Source: Stichopus chloronotus (lineage: Eukaryota > Echinodermata > Holothuroidea > Aspidochirotida > Stichopodidae). From it: 64,000 bases of DNA. The first letter of the stretch is position 1, and every line of letters begins with the position of its first letter. The stretch is taken from NCBI GenBank assembly GCA_021234535.1, contig CM037840.1, forward strand, positions 20,887,059-20,951,058, given 5' to 3'. Position numbers and translations under genes: made by a program. The notes beneath the pieces were generated by a model that saw only the letters and a program-made list of their open reading frames with translations, was not told the origin of the DNA and did not search any database. Positions 29,128-43,200 of this stretch are shown piece by piece.

Positions 29128-32100
29128 TTTCAGACGGGGATCAGGTGCAAAATAGAGCCGCTTTGCTTATTGTTACATTGTAGCGTGTCGGGCTAAAGTG
29201 ATGGGAAATCCGTTGTCAAGGCCAGATCTTAACTCTTGGAAATAAGACACAAAATGAGTTTCAGATTGGCGGTGTGATATATAATCACATTCAGGGCAGG
29301 ATAGGACACAAAATAACACTAGAATAAACTGATATTTGTACCAAATAACAACTTACAAAAATCTATCCTTTCGACTGCAGGGGGGGGGGGGGGGGTTGTC
29401 TATGAAATGCAAGTGATCCCATTGGGTATCCCTCCCTACCAGTGGGTGTGACAACTCATTAGCAATAACAGGCTAATCGCAACGATACTGATAGTAGACT
29501 AGTAAACATCACAAGGCAACAACATAACAAACACGCAGTTTACGTTAAATTGGGAAACTGTCTGAAATGTTGTAATTCTTTTACTGCTTTATTCTGACAT
29601 ACGTTTTCTTTTTCTCACACCCCCTTTTTTAAGGAACGCTTCGTGTTCGTGTTTGCATATTTTCAATACTTGCAAATAAGGGACACTTTTTAATGGTTCC
29701 TAGTCTACTAACTGATTATGCATGCGGTTGTAACATTGATCAAGCAAAGTTTTCCTTCGGCAAAGAAAGAGGGACAGAGAGCCTCATGAAAAATAGACCC
29801 TACCTTGGTCAATAATTTTGTGGTATCTACTCTTTCTTCAGGTCTCCTCATAGGTGAATTCATAGTAATAGTGTATTTAGGCATACCACTTAGACTTCAC
29901 ATTATTTCCGTAAAAAATCGTAAAATCATTTCTTGAGAAGAACTTTCCTGCATGATAGAATATGACCTGATATCCAGACATACCGTAATGGTAAGGGTGT
30001 GTCATCTCGAGAAGGGATAAACATATATGATATCATGTGAGGATTGCCGGTTGGAGATACATCTGTTATGACGGTAACCATTTATGATGTTTCTTTATGA
30101 GGAACGAGAGAAGCATATTTATATTATGGTGTGGTTCTAGACAGGACAAACCACGAGATGTGCGAACTTCTAGCTTCTTTCAAGTAAGCATACTCCCAAA
30201 CTTGCCACAGTGGGAGTCATACCAGGAGTTGTAAGGACTCCTTGATCATACATTAACCCTGCCATCTGCAGTTGTGTATTTAAAATATGTTCCAAGCCCC
30301 ACTCCAATTCATTTTTAGGGACGGTCCTGACTCTATTGTGGTATACAAGTATGGCGCCATCTATTATGTTTCTGCGAGTGTGTGGGCACAGGCAAGAGGA
30401 CAGGACACTTGAGTACCTTTGTAGGGGACACAAAGAGAATGCGCCATCAGTCGAAAGAACAGCAGTGCCGAAGCTGGGGAGAGGGGGGAAGTAAGGGTAT
30501 TCAAAATCATAGAGTATGCAGTAAGCTATCATACCTTTTTCTACACACAAAAAGTGTACAATCTGCCAGGGGCCAATGGCCAGCTTTATTTTCTGGGGAG
30601 GGGAAAATCGTGACTTAGGGACCAAATTATCTTTAGAGTGTGCTAAATAGCTTTGCGACAGGAAATATTTGTGAATTTATCCCAGTTACCCTCGCCACAA
30701 ATGACTGGTTTTCGTACACTGTAACAATCTACCACCGCCCCCCCCCCCCCCCCCATCCTTGTTATGCATGTTTATCTCGTGCAGAAATTTCATAATTCAG
30801 ATATCAAGGCTGTGAACACTACATAAGAAATTAAAATTAAAAATGCTACTTTAGTTTGTTTAACTTTTTTATTTTCTTGTCTTTCTCTCCACAAGGCTAA
30901 AGTTTTGCTAACAATATTTTTTAATCAAAAATTATGAAAAGTTTCCTTACATTTTACAAAGAAAAATGTACAAATGTTGAAATAAGTGGTAAATTGTATC
31001 TACACACCCTTACAAACAAGTTTTCACTTGCAGTATACTGGGACGTTCAAACAAGAATATTACTGTTGTCATTTTCTCACCAAACATGCACAAAAATACG
31101 AGAAACAGAAAAAGCGGAAAAATGAAAATAAAATAAAGAAATTTTCAAACTTGCCAGACTTTCTCAGACCGTTTGGTCAATATACAGTAAACGCATGAAA
31201 TAATATAAAATGATATAAAATCAATTTAAGAAGGCAATTAAAGAAGCCAAAATATTTTCCTACTTTGCACATAAACAGGTCTTTTAAAACTCATTGTTCA
31301 CAAGGGTAATGGAGGACAATGTTTTCCCCACCCAACCAATGTGATATGACTGTACTAAATGTTTTAATGTTACAACTAATTGCAACTCTCTCAATGGCAC
31401 AGAAATGTAAGATTTGATAAGATAAAGCCAATTGATAAATAAAATAACATCTTCCATCATAAATGATATCAAAAAGCTTCTAAGCTTGTCAGTTTTACTT
31501 GGACCAATATTTATATTAAATGCTTTTTCCTTCTTTTAGAATTTGAAATAAAAGTGTTTTCAAACACTGTGATAAGGGTTTGGACAAATAGAGCAGGGAT
31601 ACTCTGCATAGGAGATTTCCATGTTACTTTAAGAGAAAGATATCACCATGGCAACAATGCTCCAAAATGCTGAATATGAAACGTTTTCCAATTAATAAAT
31701 ATGTAAAAAAAAATAAGAAATATATATATTCATGGGGATTAACTTCCCCATTAAAAGAAGCAAAAATAACAAGGCAGACCCACCAAGGCAGATGCAACAA
31801 CATAGGAAAACTGCAAATATTAATAAAAAGAAATATGACATGTTTATGAATGGTTTACTCCCCCAAAATTCAAAAGGATATTAGTTTTGACTGTTTCAGT
31901 CAATCTTTGGACATACAACCCCCCCCCCAAAAAAAATGTTAATACAAAGCAAGATTCATCTTTTAAAAATTATGCTTCATTTGCAAGAAGTGAGGCAATT
32001 GTGATGATTAAAGTGTGAGCGGTGAGAGATGATGAGGGGTGGAGGGGGGGGGGGGGAAGATATCTGTTTTGTCTCAAGGTCAAGTGCCATCATAGAATGA

Positions 32101-33598
32101 CATGCTTCTTCCTAGCATATAATTGATTTTGGAAGCAAGATTTCGCATACTTCAGCAAAAACCTAGGATCCTTTATGGGTTCTGCCTGTCAACTGTTTCC
32201 ATCATCCCATCTCACCCCACCCTTCACATGAACTTAACTGGAAACTGACAAACTGATGGAGAACTATAAGAACTTTACCTTCTGTTGAGATGACAATTGT
32301 TTACTACATGGAAATGTCATACAAATGTACTGTTTAAAGTTAAAGACACTTCCAATATATTTGCTTAAAAAAGAATTTCTTTCCTCCACCACACAATATG
32401 ATTTGAACGTTTTTACAAAATGCCACATCCCCGGATATTTTGCGCGCTGTTCAAGCTGACTGCCAATAAATTGAACACAATAATGACAAAGTTCTTTAAG
32501 ATATTGACCTTAAAGAAATGTGAGTACTAAAAAATAAGAAAATTGTATTTACACATTTGTACAATTTTGTCTTAAATGTATGAATGTACCCATGTAGCTT
32601 TCTGCAGCTGATTTATGTGTTGCATTTCTGCGTGCCTTTAATAATAATACATATCTATATATATACAAGTTTCTACCTCTATTTTGGGGGGAGGTATGGT
32701 TAGAAAGCACCTCATCTTTACCACAAATGATGTACACTCACCGTAAGGACGAAACACGTCTGAAACCCCTCGTTTCTCCCTCCCCCTCCTGATAACATGC
32801 CAGACCCCTGGTAACACCCCTCCCCTCTTGATAACATGCCTCCCCCTGCTAACACTCCCTCCTGATAATACTTCTCCCCTCCTGATAACAAACCCCCCGT
32901 ACAAACACTCCTCCTGATAACATGCCTCCCCCTGTAAACACTCCTCCCCTCCTAATAATATGCCCCACCCACACCTCCCCCCGCTAACACTCCTCCAACT
33001 CTTACTTTCCGAACACCCCACCATCCTGACCTGTCCAACACACCTACATCCTTCTTCCTCTTACAGCCCTCTATCCTGCTCTCCCCCCACACCCCATAGC
33101 CCCTCCCAACACCCCCATCCTCTTTCCCAATGCCCCTTCATAGTGCTGAGTAATCTTATCCTACATGGCAGACACCTAATGCCCAAATTAAAACTGAAAA
33201 TGAGAAAAGAGACTATTGCTATGAAACCAGGCAGTAACAAGTTTGTGAATACTATTTTGAAAAAACAAAAAACTTTCCTTTTGATTCAGTGGGCCATGAT
33301 TGAAGTTACATATACATAAAAGACCACAGCATAAAGACTACCAACCAACTCATTCATGCCCATGAATACATTTCTCTTGTGTAATTTTTTTAAGCTGTTT
33401 TCAATAAGAATGATTGGGCTAAAGTGGCATCAATCTACTGGTTTTTATTTACTCATTTATCTATTAACATTGCTTCACTTTTCCAATGGTTCAATTTTTT
33501 TTTTTTTTTCTTGTAATTGGCATTTCTCGTAAAGACCCTCCACACACCATCTCTGCTACCTCTACCTCATACCACACAAAACTAATGAAATCTATGAA
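29127..33598. other. Downstream flank of the ZNF395-like gene
   Basis: AT-rich, with poly-G/poly-C tracts and the C-rich minisatellite. A 151-codon minus-strand frame at 30170-30625 shows no domain and is not accepted. Part may be extended 3'UTR. Confidence 0.45.
32755..33150. repeat. C-rich minisatellite (CCTCCTGATAACA-type)
   Basis: Repeated CTCCCCTCCTGATAACA and CCTCCCCCTGCTAACAC units with strong strand asymmetry (almost no G on the plus strand). It lies downstream of the ZNF395-like stop codon. Confidence 0.8.
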
Positions 33599-33604
33599 TT
33601 TATT
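33599..33604 (-). terminator. Candidate polyadenylation signal of the ZNF395-like gene
   Basis: The first AATAAA hexamer read on the minus strand after the stop codon, about 390 bases downstream. More AATAAA strings follow further down (for example near 33446), so the 3'UTR could be longer. Confidence 0.4.
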
Positions 33605-33993
33605 ACGTCAAATATCACCAGGGAACTGATAATCCAAGTTACAACTGAATGAGAGAGAAACGAGATTTACATAGAGGAAAGTTTTGTAACATTGCTTATG
33701 AATTCACAATTAATGTACACTGGAGCTGTGTGATCACCGGCACACTTTGTCTTGATAGGAAACAAAAAGAAACTCCTTTACGCTCAGCGACGCTGATTTT
33801 AATTTCCATTCACAGATCCATCATGAAAACAATACCAACAGAATCAACTAACAAAAGACCCTCTTTCAGATTGCAATTTCTCAATTCACTCAATCATTCA
33901 ATCAAATCATTCGATCAATCAATCAATCGATTAATCATGTCAGTTGCTAAACACAAGGCATCTCTTTCTGTATCTCTCTCTGCTGTGTGGACA

Positions 33994-34230
33994 TCACACA
34001 AACCTCACACAGGCTTTTTTCCATTTGCACTGAGTGCACCACAGCCGCCTATTCTCCATCCCGTACACCTTTCGGCATTTTCTGCCTTCGGCGTGTATCT
34101 TTGTGCTGCAGTTCAAGCCCGCCATCTGAAGCTGGGCTTTCGTCGGTGGGCTCGCGAGAGGATGGAGCTTTGACTGCTGCTGCTGCTGATGCACAAAATG
34201 AGATCTTGGAACATCTTCAGCATCACATTT
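33994..34230 (-). CDS. ZNF395-like: ZNF395-like exon 8: polyQ and C-clamp, stop codon
   Basis: Final 78 residues. A run of five Gln codons is followed by the basic C-clamp KCRKVYGMENRRLWCTQCKW then KKACVRFV, with the stop TGA directly after. The C-clamp spacing (C, 13th residue C, xxC, 6th residue C) matches vertebrate ZNF395/SLC2A4RG and resembles the E-tail of TCF/LEF proteins, where it contacts GC-rich DNA. Acceptor TGACAG|AAATG. Confidence 0.95.
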   Translation of the reverse strand, partial: KCDAEDVPRSHFVHQQQQQSKLHPLASPPTKAQLQMAGLNCSTKIHAEGRKCRKVYGMENRRLWCTQCKWKKACVRFV

Positions 34231-37200
34231 CTGTCAAAGAGGAATAAAAATCAATGAAAATAAAACTTCAGCTGCAGAAACCTTCACTAGAGGGCGGTCT
34301 AGTTTTATATCCAGATGAGGGGGAGTGGCTTCATGAAGTCAATGTTCTTGTTGACAAATAACATTCAGAGCAGCAAGACACTTTTGTCTACTTCATTTTT
34401 TCCATACAGACCGACTCAACAATCAATACTGATTTATTTCACAGACAGAATAATCTCAATTAGAGATTCATTGGCAGTACATTACATAAGAGCTAACATT
34501 TCCATCTCCCTTGTCATCGTAATCCACACTTCCATTACCTCTACCGTTTTAATCACTTCTGTTTTACTTCTGCCTGTAAAGAAGTAGTTTATTCCATTAC
34601 CTTACTGTCTCTCTGAGGCTGTGAGGTGCTTGGAATGGTCTTGAAGACTGAGGTACTGTTTGGTGAGTGGTATGATTCATTCTGGAGTGGAGATGAAAAC
34701 ACACAAGAGATGATCAAATTATTAAAATAAATCTTAGCAAATTGACAAAGAAGCTTTGCAAGCAGAGCTGGGAATGCCTAGGATAAGAGACCAGCCCAGA
34801 ATGTGTTTGTGAAGGTCAATAGGAACACTTGATGCGGAATCCTTCACTTAGGATGATTATTACGCAACATACATCTCCAACTCATAAAAGTGAATTAATT
34901 GCAGTTTTCAATTTTAATTTTCCTGGGTGTGAACTGATGACGCATGAGATTGACGTAGAATGTGTCGACTCATGAGATTGACGTAGAATGTGTCGACTAA
35001 CGAGAAGGAAGGAATTTGCGACCAACGGTTCAATAACGCTGAAACAGCAACGACCTACGACAGTCAGTGTTTATAAAGGAAGCTTTAATCAAACTCTATC
35101 TACGCTTTTAATTAATTATAGATGGTGGCGGTTTTGGGGTACGTCATCGAAATACGTACTCTATACTAAATATGAATTTCACAACAAACTGAACATGATT
35201 ATGTGCAAAACTGTTAGATTGAGAACATGTGGGTGTTCTGTGCATGTACTGGCAATTGAATTGACATACAAACCCATGACGTAAAGGGAAATAATGCATT
35301 TTAAAATGTACCATCATGCCATACGAAGAAAACAACTTTCTTCATCGTTAAACCGTTCAGTCTCTCCACTAAACATCGGCAATAACTTCATCAGCGATAA
35401 CTTCCTAACTAAGACGAATTACAAAAGATGCATCAATTGATTTCTTAAAAGTTTGAGTGAAGAGTTTATTCTTGAGCAACAAATAATGAAATTTATATCC
35501 ATCAGATTTCTCATTTCTTGAAAAGGCGGCTACCATCCTGACTTATTTTCAATGATCTATCGATTGTGCCGGTGCATGGTGGTTTTAAAAGTTATTTTTT
35601 TTCTGTAACAGGAACACAATATTCCCTTAAACATGATATGAACAAGTGCACGTTAATCATCAGTTACTAAATTACATTGCTTGCATGTGTGTACTATGGA
35701 AAGAAAAAATTCACTTCAGACTGCTGTAGCATGGGCAAATATTTGCAGCTGACTTACTGAATTGCATTTCAGTTGTGAGGTGACAATGTTGGTTGGGAAG
35801 AATGCCTGAGTTGATGTGTTATGAGCTGTCTGGTGGTTGTCCGTATTCGCAGTTGTCATGACGACGTTGCCATTGCTGTCATGCTGGACAGGCGGAGGCG
35901 ACGAAGCCATCATGCTCGCAAAAGTGTCTGAAAATGCCTCCATCGTGGATTCAACCTCAGTGTAGTAAAACTCTTCCTCATGATCACTGAAGTCGTTTTC
36001 TTTCTTACTGAAAGGAAGAAGAAGGTGAAACATTTAGCCTTAATTAATGACAAGTGAGCGAGGCATTTTCTCTTCCAGTATCTAAGACAATAACAGAACC
36101 AAAATGATAACTAAATTTGAATTCATTAATTTCATGATATAATTCAATCTGGACAGGCACGAATTCTTCCATGAGGCCTCCTTTAATGAGTCATACAGTC
36201 TTTCAGACTTTTGAGTGGGAAGTTCTGCTGACAGAAAACACATACGCTGAGTTCATTTTCAGCATTTGATTCTGCAGGGATCAGAATTCTTTTCAACATA
36301 CTTTACTAGGCTTTTTTTTTTTAAACTGAAAAACAATTTGCCTTGCAGTTTCATCCTATTTTAAATGTACATTCAAAGAATCTTTTCAAGATTGGTTACA
36401 CATTCAACTTTAAGAGATGATTACTTTTCCATCTCCATCAGCTCTTGAAGTCAAATAGATATTACAATGATGCACCCATATGACTCATCAGGAAGATAAA
36501 TGCAGGAAACAGCATCGACCAACCATGTGATCTACCATCCTCTAAATACACACCATCAGTAACAACCTCCCTTTCAATCCCGGAGCAGGCAATTCCATAA
36601 TCTTTTCTCCTTTGATGCAACACATTCTATTAACACAACCGTCGTCGACACACAAAGTGGCTGTAAGCCACAACTAAAATCACGAGGAAATGATGAGCAG
36701 TAAGGAAATGGTCTGCTAAAAGCATAAACGAGATGGAATTCACATGAATGTGCAAAAATGAAAGAAATAAATCAATAAACAACACACCAAATTAAGCAAC
36801 AAACAAAAGTCCTTGCACACCCCTCCCCCCCCGAACCCTCTGTTCATTTTCACTAAATTCGGCTGCGGGCATCTTCTACCCGCACCTCACCCACTGCCTA
36901 ACCGCTTGTGCCACATCTCACATACAACTGTAGGAAATGCACATGGGCTGGACTCCCATGTAAACTCCCCAATATAGCAGGCATCGACACTCAACCAATA
37001 GCTGCACGATTGTAAATCTCCAACTCCGGTTCATCCCTGGGTCAAATCTTCCAACAAGGGCAGCGTATTTTTAACTGTGGGCAAATTTGTTGATTAAACT
37101 TTGGTTGAACCCCAGTGTTAAATGGCAGGAAAGAGCTGGATATAGCCAGAGTTGGGATCGCCAATGAAACGCGTCAAAGCTGAAAAGGTTTTACAGTGGA

Positions 37201-40200
37201 GGACTTAACGATGAATATGGTAAACAAAATTTTCTTTTTGTCCAGAAGTAGTATTACTTACATACAGACAAAGAAGGCATATTGGAGACAATGCAATGGC
37301 AAAACCCTGCCATAATTGTCAACGACTTGTGAAGCAGTTTACTGAAAAGCTGTTTTCACCATGTTAATTACAACCGTTTTTCCACTGACTCTGCTATTTG
37401 AGATATTAATTCCACAGCTGCACAGCTGTCAGAAAATGTAAACATGCTGTACTGGTGTAATGAATACAAAACAGAAATTCTTTCGCGTGGGCAGGGGGCA
37501 GGAAGGAACTGGCTAAGGTGTTAAGTACACAGAAGCATGGCAATACAAAAAAAAAAAGAAAAAGAAACTCCCGTAGGAGTGATTTCTAGAAAAGATACTG
37601 TTTGCACGTATTATTCTTCGCAATATCTCGTGTTCCGAAATCTTTAAGAGCCTGCTAGGATATGCAGGCAACCTTTTGGCTGGCTAATGGCGTTATGCAG
37701 CTGAAATTAACATTTTCTTCATGATTTCATACTTCTATGTACATTTCTTTTTTCGACCTTTTTTCACATAAAAATGCAAGTTGGAACAACCAATTTGATC
37801 ACATGACCACGGTGGTACAATTGGTACAGTTGCCGTAACTCACCCGAGATGAACAGTGCGGATGTGTCTCTCAATACCCTGAATGGTGCACAAAGTCTTC
37901 GAACACCTCTGCCACGTGCATTTATAGTGAGTCTTCGAAGACGTCTGGAAGATAAAAGCAGTCGAATAGGCTATCATTGTCTTGAGTATTACCACAGGAA
38001 CATTCTTACTTTTTGTGTAAATATTTCTTTCAATCGTGAAGTGTTTGTTTGATTTCCCCCACAGATCATTCCCAATTTCCCATCATAAATTCATTTTTAT
38101 TATACTACTGTGCTGATATAAACAAAACATTTGCATCTGTGTACTACCACTGAATTGTACTAATACTGCTCTCATACTTTGACAATGAGTTTCTACGTTA
38201 TTTCTTGACTTCTTCCAGCGAAACAATTTCATATCTGTTATGAGAGCATAACAAAAGCTTGCATATCAAATGTATACATGCTAACATGCAGTTAGTCTTG
38301 GTCAAGACATTTGCAATTTTCGTCCCCTTTCCTGTTTCCACGACGCAATGCTTTTATCAGACCCATCACCCTGCTATTCTAACAGCCCCCTGTTCGTCAG
38401 CTATTTACGCGCGAGCTTTGTACCGAGTTAAGCATAACCAAGGATCCGTTCCATACAAAACACTCCATCTTTATTCATATAACTCGGGTGCTTGTGTACC
38501 GGACCGCTCACACAGTCAAAGCGAAGTGCAAGGTCACTCAGTGTTCACTGTGATTTGTGGTTCTCCCAGAAAAAATCATGAATAAACATGACATTTTAGG
38601 GTGTGAACTAAATGATCAAATCTGATTGGTTTCCTCACTTTTTTGAAGCAAAAGGCCATAAAAGAAGGAAAGAGTTAAGATAGTTTGGAACAAATGTACA
38701 AGACCCTAATGTGAAGTAGAAATCGGTGAGAGACAGCAGAGGACAAAGTCAGCTCTGTACAAAAGAAACACAGTGCTGCGTGTGATACTAAATTACTAAG
38801 GTCTTAGCAAGACTAACATACAGTGCATGGCAATTCCCATTAAGGGAGCTGGCCAACTAAGTCAAACATCACACATAAATAAGGATACTTAATTGCCATA
38901 GATTTCCTCCAACTGAATAACAAAGGCAATATTACAATGATAACAACCTAAAAATAGCAATGCTGGGCATTTAACACTCCAGGGAAGATAATACCCTGTA
39001 ATTCCCTCCCAACTCTCACCATCAACATTTCAAGCATAAATGCTTCAAAAAGCTGAGTTACTGGCGAGTTTCCTCCCCACCTATGGATGTAATGGTACCT
39101 TCCTACTCTCTTTCCTGAAACCCACAGCAATAACACAGATACCCATACCCAGACAATGCATCGCCACTGGTTCACCCATTGTGCCTGGTGGGAGTTACAC
39201 TGCCATGTTGTTTGCAGCGGCAGAAATAAATACCCTATTTACTTCTGTATAGGCAGCAGTTGGACTGTGCGGAGAGTTGGACATTGGCCAAGATCAGGAA
39301 CGAGTTGACAGGCAAAGACTTACAGACGGCGGTAACTAACCTATAGTCCCACATCCTGCTTGAATACACCTTTTTTTTTTAAATAACCTTTACTAGGTGA
39401 ACTAGCTGTGACCTTAGATCTGGTGCGTGCATTTAATTCCCAGGGGTTACTGCAAACACACACAAAAGGTTTGTCAGGAACTGCGCTGTTGGCTATGCAA
39501 ACGCATGGTAGTGCTGTACAAAACAGAATCTGGCTGAGAGATGGATAGCACTGGCTGAAAAATTCCAAGGAAGGCCAGAAGGGACCTACAAGGATAGCCC
39601 AAGATTAATTTGAAAAGGATGGCTTGACCTTGGACTGAATGAGAGTCTGAGTCTGAGGATGTACAATGGAAGCAACTACTGCCAACCCCAAAGGAAAGAT
39701 CATTGATAGAATTAGCTCTAAACATTTGTCTGGGTTAAAGGAGGGTATTTAACAATGAAAGGATTAATGCTGTGCGAGTGTGCGGTGGTATCTTCAGGGG
39801 TAGTCTGGCTAGCAAGGACAAAGGGCAAGTATAAAAGAATGGGAGCAAACAGAACTGAAGACATGTATCAAAGATCAAATCTATGACAATTGAGAACAAA
39901 GACTTTCTGGTTTCTGGAAGCTGGTTTAAACTTGCCTAAATTTTAGTAATGACTGAACATACAAGAAATGTTTTCTTCATCTTTCAGACTGTCTTCAGAC
40001 ATTAAAATGTCCACAATCATTGATAAAACAAAAGCCTCATGAATGTTATTATACCACATGTATCCCATAAATTACATGTCATTCCCACAGAAAAGATCAA
40101 AGCATTAACACCCTGCTTGAACACATTGTATTTCCCTTAAAGTGCATGAATTTTTTATCATCTCCATAGAAACAAGGTTAAAGGTCTTTGGAGTAAAGGA

Positions 40201-43200
40201 AGAAGGCAAGCTACCCTTCTAAAAATACGATAGCATTGATACCAGCTGCTCTGTGTTGTAAACTTAACTTCATGACTGTTTTGTTTGGCTTAGGTTTCAA
40301 GAAAATTATTGGCATGTAATTTTGCTAAACACAGACACTGAAACATGAGGGAGATGATACAGTATACTGGCGATATAAATAAGTGTGTGGGAATCGACCG
40401 GAGAACGCTCTTAAAACACAGTACGCATGAAACATGTGCAAACAATACGAACATATGTAATCCTGATACTACTCTGAGAACGACACAAAGATGGCAGGCA
40501 CCTGAGACTTATTTCACTAATTTGATGCTCGCTGCTCGATGAAGTTACTGCTGAACTTCTTTAACATACAGTAAATGTCCTTCACCATTCAAGAAGAAGT
40601 AAGGAAGGACAGAAAGAAAGGAGGCAAAGGACAGAGGCGGTGAAAGTCTTTCTTTGTATGTAAAGGAGACTTTTAGGGGGAGGCAAGATGTAAATTTTAG
40701 GTTTATGATGATAAAAGAAAGTTAGCAACCACCTAGTTACACAACACATTTGACATAAAAGTTTGTTGGGTGATCCCATAGATACACCTTTGATATAAAG
40801 GTTCATGATGGTTGTCTTATTTCAATAAGTGGATTGCTTTTTTCCTTTTTTTTGGCATTCAATTCAGCACACTTTAGCACCTCAAGCACCAGCTGGTGCT
40901 GTAAGATGGTGTTGGTGGAAAGGCATATGGAGTAGTGAGAAGGGATGGTGGGGAAGAGGAGCGGGGTGGTTGGATGGTGGGTGAGAAATCTGAAGGAGAA
41001 AATACACGACAAGAAGTCCTGCATGCACTGAACAGACCAGTGAATTTCTGTAAAATCTCTCACTACACCTTATAGAACTCAAACACACCCTGCAAATCAA
41101 ACAAATAACAGTCAATAATAAGTACACTGGTGAAAACAACTTCACCTCTTATGTCGATCAAGGGATTCCGACAATGTATTTATCGAAAGGCACAAGATGA
41201 CCAAACTGGACAATCAATTCAGCGTTAAGCAATCAAAGCATCTATAGGCATAATTTAGCTTTCACATTTAGCCTTTTGAATGTCTAATTAGTTTACTGAC
41301 ATGTACAACTCTTTGAAAAGTAAACTCCCATCTGCTTACGGTATTTGCATACTTTGCACATTAGTTTGATCTGAGAACTTTGTGCAGCAAGATCCAATGT
41401 AATGTACCACATAAGTTATTCCCTGTGCAATTACACTTGCAGTCTAGTTGCATGAGATTTTTCCCTTCAAACTCACCTGTACCTTTCTTGTGTTTGAGTT
41501 CTGGTCATCCCAGTAAACCGATGTCCCATTCTCTCCCATGTCTATGCCTTCATCCAGAGAGGAACTGAACATGAGGGCCCCCGGCATGCTCTCCAGGGGT
41601 GTACTGTGAGGGAGGTAGTTACACACCGCTGATGATGGCGGCATGGTCCCACTGCAACTCTCAGCATCACCTGGATAAGAAGTTGAGATTGAGTATGATT
41701 GTTTATGATTCAGAGAAGAACCACTGGTCTATTACCACTGCAGAGAGAACCAATCATAAATTTGACTTTAAAGCGTACATTATAATTTTGAGGATTTACC
41801 AAACTGATACCCGAGTGAAATCTGTAGGCAGAACTGCAGTGTCTACATGGCGAGGCTAAAAGTCAGCAGATGGGGGAGACAACAAAGAGTGGATAATGCT
41901 CATGTGTGCTCCCTCAAATCAGTGGGGTAGGGGAGAATGGCAGAGAATGGATAGTTCTGCAGCCTCCCTGATTCCTTTCCTCCTCCTCCCCCCCCCCCCC
42001 ACCCCCATAAACCCAAACTATATCAAATAGTCACATCAGTATGAAGTAATAAGCCACAGCACAGATCGTGGAAGACGATGGCTAAATGAGCATAGGCTGG
42101 TTGAACAAAATTCAATGTCTATTTCACATAGTACGTACTTATTGAAAGTCCTGGTGAAGGGGTACCCCTGGACTGAAAGTCCCAACTGAAGTGACCACTA
42201 CTTGCTGAGGGAGAGGGAGATGCATTGTAGGTTGCCGTTGGAGACCAAGCATCCGAGGAGCATGATGCAGACCCAGAAGGGCTAGGAGGACCTGGAGAGG
42301 AAAAAAGATAACAAGACATTGGAAATTAAGATGTAATTAACTGAAGATTTTCATAATGATCAAGAACATAAGCAAGCTAATCAGCAATATTGTTGCCATC
42401 ATCAATCACCAATCATTATCACTTCACATGATATTATCAATACTATCACAGCAACTACTATCATTATGATCATCTATATTATCATCATACCAATATTCAT
42501 CATTGATGAAATCATCATCATCACCATCATCATCACCACTATCAACATCATCATCACCATCATCATCACATATAGCAAACAGTGAACATTTCCTAGGGAA
42601 ACTGCACTATCAAAGACTAAAGATCACTGCTATGTATCAAACATATCATTGTCAATATCATTTCCAAAACCACATTCTCCATCATCTTCAACTGAAACAC
42701 CGCAGCAATTTCCGCTCTACCGTAACCAAACCATCATTATCATCGTAACAATCATCTCTACATTCTGCAAGTGAAAACAGTTCCTAAGAATAGGTCTATA
42801 ATCCGCAATCCATAATGTTGAAAAAAGTTCCTAAGAATAGGCCTGTGGCCAAGCTAATCCTCGATCTATAATGTTGAAGGTCACTTTAATACTAAAGATA
42901 GCAAAACTGGGAAATAATAACTTGATTTCCATGTAGAACAAAGACCGGCCATTTACATAGTGATGTAAATAACACTTGCTGTCATTTCTTCACAAACTAG
43001 CAACCTCAAAGGGTATCATTTCCAAGAAATCAACTTATATGCATAACCTAAATTAAGGGTAGGCAGTTCTCACATGAACAGGGTGAACTCAACAAAACCC
43101 CAAAGTAGATTGATACCAACCTATCTACTACACTTTAAACGACCACTTATTATTGATTTTAGTTTTCTTAGAAAGTAACACAATGAGACCCATTAATTAT

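Noticed and set aside
30170..30625. 151-codon open frame on the minus strand
   Set aside because: Composition is not protein-like, there is no recognisable domain, and no promoter or splice support was seen.
33649..34173. 174-codon open frame on the plus strand
   Set aside because: It is antisense to the well-supported last exon of the ZNF395-like gene.
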